A DNA stretch of 64,000 nucleotides, taken from assembly GCF_026342835.1 (NCBI RefSeq), contig NZ_JAPEMI010000001.1:6392501-6456500 (forward strand). Direction: 5' to 3'. Positions 59,280-64,000 of the stretch are shown one piece after another. This DNA comes from Streptomyces sp. NBC_00154. GTDB taxonomy: Bacteria; Actinomycetota; Actinomycetes; Streptomycetales; Streptomycetaceae. The position numbers and the translations under genes were made by a program. The number at the start of each line of letters is the position of its first letter. Within the stretch, counting starts at the first letter, position 1. Under the pieces are notes generated by a model. That model was not told where the DNA came from. It did not search any database and saw only the letters and a program-made list of their open reading frames with translations.

Positions 59280-62014
59280 TCAGAGCCCCAAGGCGTCGTC
59301 GGCCCAGTCGAATGCCGGCGCTCCACCCGCGCCCGGCGTCTGTTCGGACCAGATGACCTTGCCCATGTCGGTGTACCGGGTGCCCCACCGGTCGGCGAAC
59401 TGGGCGACGAGATACAGGCCGCGGCCGCCCTCGTCCGTCGTCGACGCATACCGCAGATGCGGTGCGGTGCTCCCGGAGTCGGACACTTCGCAGATCAGCG
59501 AGCGGTTGTGCAGCATCCGGACGCGGATCGGGGCGCCGCCGTGGCGGATGGCGTTGGTGACCAGCTCACTGAGGATCAGCTCGGTGGCGAAGAGCTCTTC
59601 CTCCAGCCCCCGGTCGGTGAGCCACTGGGACACTTCCTTGCGGACCCCGGCGACGGCCGACGGGTCGGGCTCGATGTCCCATTCGCCGATACGGGAGGGG
59701 GCGAAGATGCGCGTAGCGGCCACCAGGACGGCGGCGTCGTCACCCGGAGGGGTGGGCAGGAGCGCAGTGATCAGGTCGTCGCAGGTCTCCTCCGGAGTCC
59801 GGTGCCGTCCGGCCAGCGTGTTGCGCAGCGTGTCGAGCCCGGCATCGAAATCCCGCTCGCGCGACTGGACGAGACCGTCGGTGTAGAGCACCAGACGCGT
59901 CCCCTCCGGCAGAGGCAACTCCACTGCCTCGAAAGGCAGTCCGCCGATGCCCAGAGGCAGGCTTGCCGGGACGTCGGGGAACCGCACCGTGCCGTCGGGC
60001 AGCACCAGGACGGGACCGGGATGGCCGGCCCGGGCAGCGGAGCAGGTGCCGGCCACCGGGTCGTAGACGGCGTACAGGCAGGTTGCCCCCGTGACGTCCG
60101 CGCGGTCGCCGTCGGCGTGTTCCTCCTGGTCGATGCGCGCCACCAGTTCGTCGACGCGCGCGAGGAGTTCGTCGGCCGGCAGGTCCAGCGTGGAAAATTG
60201 TGGACTGCGGTGCGCAGGCGGCCCATCGTCGCGGCGGCGTGCAGACCGTGTCCGACGACGTCACCGACGACCAGTGCGACGCGGGCACCGGGCAGCGGAA
60301 TGACATCGAACCAGTCGCCGCCCACCCCCTCCTGAGCCGGCAGATAGCGGTATGCGACGTCGAGAGCGTCCTGCTCGGGCAGGCCGCGGGGCAGCAGGCT
60401 GCGCTGCAGCGTCACCGCCATCTCGTGCTCGCGGGTGTAGCGGCGGGCGTTGTCGATACAAACGGCTGCCCGGGCGACCAGTTCCTCGGCGAACGTCAGA
60501 TCGTCCTCGTCGAAGGGCTCCGGATTCCCCGCGCGCCAGAAATTCGCCATGCCCAGGACCGCACCGCGGGCGTGCAGCGGAACGGAGAGCAGGGAGTGGA
60601 CACCGTACGCGAGGATTTTCGCCGCCTGTTCGGGGTCGGGCCCCTGCCAGCGCGGCTCGGCGGACAGGTCCGGCACCAGCATCGTGTGCCCACTGATCAG
60701 GCCCAGGGCCGGCGGGCTGGTGGGAACGAACCCGATGATCCTTCCGATCGGATAGAAGGGGTGGTCGCCGCGCACGCCTGCCACAGCCGTACGCCGCATG
60801 TCCAGCACGGTGCCGAGCGGCACCGACGGCTCCTCACCGTGCAGCACGGACTCGGCGAGGTCGACCGAGGCGAAGTCGGCGAAACGGGGGACCACCACTT
60901 CCGCCAACTCCTCCGCGGTCCGGGTCACATCCAGGGTCGTCCCGATGCGCGCACCGGCCGCGTGCAACAGCAGGAGCCGCCCCCGCACCTCTGCGGCCCG
61001 GCCGGCAAGGGCGGCCAGTTCTGTCGTGTCCCGCAGGGTCGCGACGGTCCCGGCAGGTCCGCCGTGTTCGTCGGTGGGCCGCAGATTGACGGCCAGCAGC
61101 CGGTCGCCGGCCATGCTCACCTTGTCGGAGGCGACACGGCCGGAGGCGAGCAGTTCCGCGAGGGGAGGGGGCAGGCCGACATCTGTCACCGGGTGCCCCT
61201 CGGCGTCCGCAGGCAGGCGCAGCAGCCGCCGGGCCTCGTCGTTGGCCAACACCAGCCGTCCGTCGCCGTCGATGATGAGCACACCTTCGCGTACGGAGTG
61301 CAGCACCGCGGCGTGATGGTCGTACAGTCGCGTCATCTCGGCGGGGCCGAGCCCGCGCGTCTGCCGCCGCAGGCGTCGGCTGACCAGCGCCGCTCCGCCG
61401 GAGGTGAGCGTAAGTGCGACCACCGCGGAGCCGGCCAGCACCGGCAGTTCGCGGTCGGCCATCTTGTTCACGTTCGTGACCTTGATGCCCACGGACACCA
61501 GGCCGGCGGTCGAGCCGTCGGCCCGCGGTACGGGCACCACCGAGTTCACGGCCGGCCCCCGGCTCCCCGGGAACGTTCGGGTGAAGCCGTGCCCGAGAAC
61601 CGCCTCCTTGTACGGGCCGAGGATGTGCTTGCCGATCAGCGCGCGATCGGGGTGGGTGTAGCGGATACCGCGTGTGCTGGACACGACGACGTACTCGACG
61701 TGTGTGCTCTTCCGGACTTCTTCAGCGAGCGGCTCCAGCACGGCGGTGGGATCCGGGCCGTCCAGCGCCGTCACGATGCCCGGGGAGTGAGCGAACGTGG
61801 CGGCGACGGCGTTCGAACGGCTTCGGGCTTCCTGAACGGCGGCGTGCCGGCCCTGCCACACGAGCGAGAACGCGGCCGCGGCGACGATCAGCACCACGAG
61901 CGCCAGCTCCAGAAGCAGCACCTGCCCGGCCACGGAGCGCACGCCGAGCAAGGTGTGGGAGCGTCCAGGGCGCGATGGTCGGAGCCTTGCCATACATCTG
62001 CCAAAGCCGCCCAT
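59280..62014 (-). pseudogene. SpoIIE-type PP2C phosphatase with sensor, PAS, GAF and RsbW-like kinase domains; frameshifted
   Basis: Two frames make one protein of about 900 aa. Frame one (from 62014, MGGFGRCMARLRPSRP; a second Met at residue 8) has a membrane helix, an extracellular Cache-like sensor (about 50-170), a second helix, PAS (REGVLIIDGDGRLVLANDEA), GAF (GVHSLLSVPLHARGAVLGMA) and the start of the PP2C domain (GGDWFDVIPLPGARVALVVG). Frame two continues the phosphatase (EGTRLVLYTDGLVQSRERDF) and ends in a HATPase domain (ILSELVTNAIRHGG). The frames switch at AVHNF near 60195, in a run of four T on the coding strand, where a fifth T would restore the reading frame. Such proteins release anti-sigma factor control. 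Confidence 0.8.
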
Positions 62015-62324
62015 AGCTCCTTTTTACCAGCTATGTTCATACAAGAATTCGAAGAGGATCGCTTGCATGGGCAACGGGTGCGGTACCCCGGGGCGGGGCC
62101 GTCACAGCGCCCCTCCGGCAGACGGTGGCCTCTGCCGGCCCCTGTCCTCGTCGGAGGCGCCGGTCCCATGGCTGCCGCCCGCGGCCGCGCCGGTGGCCTG
62201 GTCGGCGGGCGCCCCGCCGCCACCGAGACCGTCGTCCGCACCGCCCGCGACCTGCCGGCCCCCGGGCGAACGATCACCTCTGTCGTGAAACCGCTGGGGG
62301 CCCGGCCGCAGGTCGGACGAGACG
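62015..62324. other. 310-bp intergenic region without a gene
   Basis: The promoter of the phosphatase should lie near 62020-62060, which is A/T-rich (TTTTTACCAGC, TTCATACAAGAATT). The rest is G/C-rich with no supported feature. Confidence 0.4.
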
Positions 62325-63383
62325 TCAGCGGCGCGGGGCCGCCGTGCTGCTGCGCACCACCAGGTTGGTCGCGAGGTCGACCCGAGTGGTCGCGGGCTGC
62401 TGGCCCCGGCTGAGATCGAGGACCAGCCGGGCCGCGGTCTCAGCCATCTCGATGAGCGGCTGGCGCACCGTGGTGAGCGGCGGCCCGATCCACCGGGTGA
62501 GGGGCAGATCGTCGAAGCCGACGACGCTGAGATCCTCCGGAATGCGCAGGCCCAGCTCGCGAGCGGCCTCGTAGACGCCGAGTGCCTGCAGGTCGTTTCC
62601 GGCGAAGATGGCGGTGGGCGGCTCGGGCAGCCGCAGGAGTTCCAGCCCCGCGGTGTAGCCGTCCTCGTGCGAGAACTCGCCCTCCCGGACCAGATCGGGA
62701 TCGATGGGCAGCCCCGCGGTCTCCATGGCGGCCCGGTAGCCGTCGACCCGGGCTCGGCTGCACATCATCCGGGACGGGCCGCTGATGACACCGATCCGCC
62801 GGTGCCCGAGACCGGTCAGATGACGCGTGGCGGCCAGCCCGCCCTGCCAGTTCGTCGTTCCGACCGACGGCACGTCGTCACCCGGGTCACCCGCCGGATC
62901 GACCACCGCGAAGGGGATGTTGCGGCTGGTCAGCTGGGCGCGCTGGGCCGCGGTCAGATCCGAAAGCACCAGGATCACACCCACCGGCCGGCGGGCCAGC
63001 ACGCCGTCCACCCAGGTCTGGCCCGGTGTCAGCCGGCCCGCGCTCTCGGAGAGCACCAGGCTCAGCCCCTCCTCCCGGGCGACGTTCTCGACGCCCCGGA
63101 CGACCTCCATGGCCCAGCCGCTGTCGAGCTCGTGGAAAACCAGATCGATCAGCTGCGACTGCGCCGTGGAACCCCGCCTGCGCCGATAGCCGTGGAGCAG
63201 CAGCAACTCCTCCACCCTGGTGCGCGTACCGGGGGCGACGTCGGCTCGGCCGTTCAGCACTTTCGAAACTGTCGGTGCCGAGACTCCGGCCGCGCGAGCG
63301 ATCTCCGCCAGCGTGGCGGTGCTCTGCGACGGCACGTCGGCAGACGCCTTCTCCTGTGGTGACTGGACCTTTGCAGGGCTCAT
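62325..63383 (-). CDS. LacI-family transcriptional regulator
   Basis: 352 aa starting MSPAKVQSPQEKASADVPSQ. The helix-turn-helix TLAEIARAAGVSAPTVSKVL with the hinge NGRADVAPGTRTRV is typical. The periplasmic-binding-like sugar domain follows (GWAMEVVRGVENVAREEG, AIFAGNDLQALGVYEAAREL, DLSVVGFDDLPLTRW). Divergent from a sugar-binding lipoprotein gene, so it is the probable local repressor. The arrangement resembles bxlR-bxlE of the xylobiose transporter locus, but the symbol is not certain. Confidence 0.88.
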   Translation of the reverse strand: MSPAKVQSPQEKASADVPSQSTATLAEIARAAGVSAPTVSKVLNGRADVAPGTRTRVEELLLLHGYRRRRGSTAQSQLIDLVFHELDSGWAMEVVRGVENVAREEGLSLVLSESAGRLTPGQTWVDGVLARRPVGVILVLSDLTAAQRAQLTSRNIPFAVVDPAGDPGDDVPSVGTTNWQGGLAATRHLTGLGHRRIGVISGPSRMMCSRARVDGYRAAMETAGLPIDPDLVREGEFSHEDGYTAGLELLRLPEPPTAIFAGNDLQALGVYEAARELGLRIPEDLSVVGFDDLPLTRWIGPPLTTVRQPLIEMAETAARLVLDLSRGQQPATTRVDLATNLVVRSSTAAPRR

Positions 63384-63455
63384 GCAGGAATCGTAGCTTC
63401 ATGTCGCTCGGATCGGGGAAGGGGTCAGGGTTCGGAAAATCCTTCCGGGAACCTC

Positions 63456-63519
63456 TTGACGTGCCCGAAACACGACCGTACGGTTCCGGCAACATTCGAA
63501 AGACATCCCGAAACATTCG
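63456..63519 (+). promoter_or_regulatory. Promoter and palindromic operator upstream of sugar-binding gene
   Basis: TTGACG (63456-63461) and TACGGT (63479-63484) are spaced 17 bp apart and suit a main-sigma promoter. A perfect palindrome CGAA-ACA-TTCG lies at 63509-63519, and a related ACATTCGA direct repeat at 63492-63499 is 21 bp away. The palindrome is placed as a LacI-type roadblock operator. AGAGG at 63522-63526 is the ribosome binding site. Confidence 0.55.
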
Positions 63520-63533
63520 ACAGAGGTGCGGTC

Positions 63534-64000
63534 ATGCGGTCGGGCATTTTCACTCAGGGCACGCGTACGGCGAGATGGACCGCAGCGGGTGCGGCCATGG
63601 TAATGGCCGGTCTGCTGGCGGGTTGCGGTACGAGCGGGGGCAGCGGTAGCGACGGCGGAACCATCACCGCATACGTCTACGGCGATGACGCGGTCAAGGT
63701 TCAGCAGGCCGCAGTCACGAAGTTCAACAAGACCTCCAAGGTCAAGGTCAAGCTGGTGTCGGTCCCCGGCACCGATTACGTCAACAAGCTCCGCAGCGCA
63801 ATGGGCTCGCCCAGCGCGCCCGACGTGTTCTTCAACTGGGGTGGCGGCTCGATCAAGCCGTACGTCGACGCGAAGCAGCTCGTCGACCTCACCTCCACCG
63901 TGAAGAACGACGCCACGCTCAAGGACGGATTCCTTCCGTCGATCATGACGGCGGGCAGTCTCGACGGGAAGATCTACGGCGTGCCGATGCGCGGCATGCA
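63534..64000 (+). CDS. Sugar ABC transporter substrate-binding lipoprotein, 3' part outside window
   Basis: 155 codons visible from ATG 63534 (MRSGIFTQGTRTARWTAAG). The signal peptide ends in a lipobox AGLLAGC at about residue 31, so the protein is lipid-anchored outside the membrane. Then GTITAYVYGDDAVKVQQAAV, DVFFNWGGGSIKPYVDA and DGKIYGVPMRG are conserved for extracellular family 1 solute-binding proteins of carbohydrate importers. The motifs resemble BxlE, the xylobiose-binding protein, but the sugar is not decided by sequence alone. Divergent from the LacI regulator. Confidence 0.85.
   Translation, partial: MRSGIFTQGTRTARWTAAGAAMVMAGLLAGCGTSGGSGSDGGTITAYVYGDDAVKVQQAAVTKFNKTSKVKVKLVSVPGTDYVNKLRSAMGSPSAPDVFFNWGGGSIKPYVDAKQLVDLTSTVKNDATLKDGFLPSIMTAGSLDGKIYGVPMRGM

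Overview
The window is high-GC actinobacterial DNA and almost certainly from a Streptomyces. Evidence is the strong G/C third-position bias, frequent GTG starts, GGAGG-type ribosome binding sites, and housekeeping genes in the right third that resemble Streptomyces families (SpoIIE-type phosphatase, LacI regulator with a divergent sugar-binding lipoprotein, BadF-type N-acetylglucosamine kinase, Ung, CbiX-like chelatase). No complete tRNA or rRNA gene is visible.

Layout. (1) Positions 1-13045 are a large defence-type cluster. On the minus strand, a protein kinase fused to a DEAD/DUF1998 helicase (about 2112 aa) is followed by a SNF2 helicase and an Eco57I-like adenine methylase cut by the window start. 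A helix-turn-helix N6-methylase-like gene is divergent to it. This resembles DISARM class 1 with a kinase added. (2) Positions 13090-48132 are a mosaic island bounded by a 19-bp direct repeat that matches the anticodon-loop region of a tRNA-Thr(CGT). The left copy still carries a decayed tRNA 3' half. Inside are IS3 remnants, an Mrr-like nuclease with membrane segments, an OGG-fold glycosylase, broken integrase/excisionase sets, a four-gene kinase / winged-helix protein / SMC-like ATPase / PD-(D/E)XK nuclease operon, a DUF4238 protein, a GIY-YIG nuclease coupled to an unrecognised 701-aa protein, and a complete type II Wadjet system (jetABCD). (3) Positions 48133-53019 hold a second integration event: a complete FUSC-type membrane protein gene, an intact tyrosine integrase, and a 5'-truncated second FUSC gene. 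(4) Positions 53154-64000 look like ordinary chromosome: lactonase, CbiX-like chelatase, N-acetylglucosamine kinase, uracil-DNA glycosylase, a BNR-repeat protein, a cupin, a frameshifted SpoIIE phosphatase, and a LacI regulator divergent from a sugar-binding lipoprotein.

How the genes work together. Gene overlaps (ATGA, TGATG or GTGA) show four tightly coupled operons: helicase-methylase, kinase-SMC-nuclease, unknown-GIY-YIG and Wadjet. Each looks like a separate anti-phage or anti-plasmid module accumulated at one tRNA site. The least familiar module, and the best candidate for an undescribed system, is the 18677-26314 operon. It has the ATPase / winged-helix / effector arrangement of Lamassu-like (ABC three-component) systems but is led by a large Ser/Thr-kinase-like protein.
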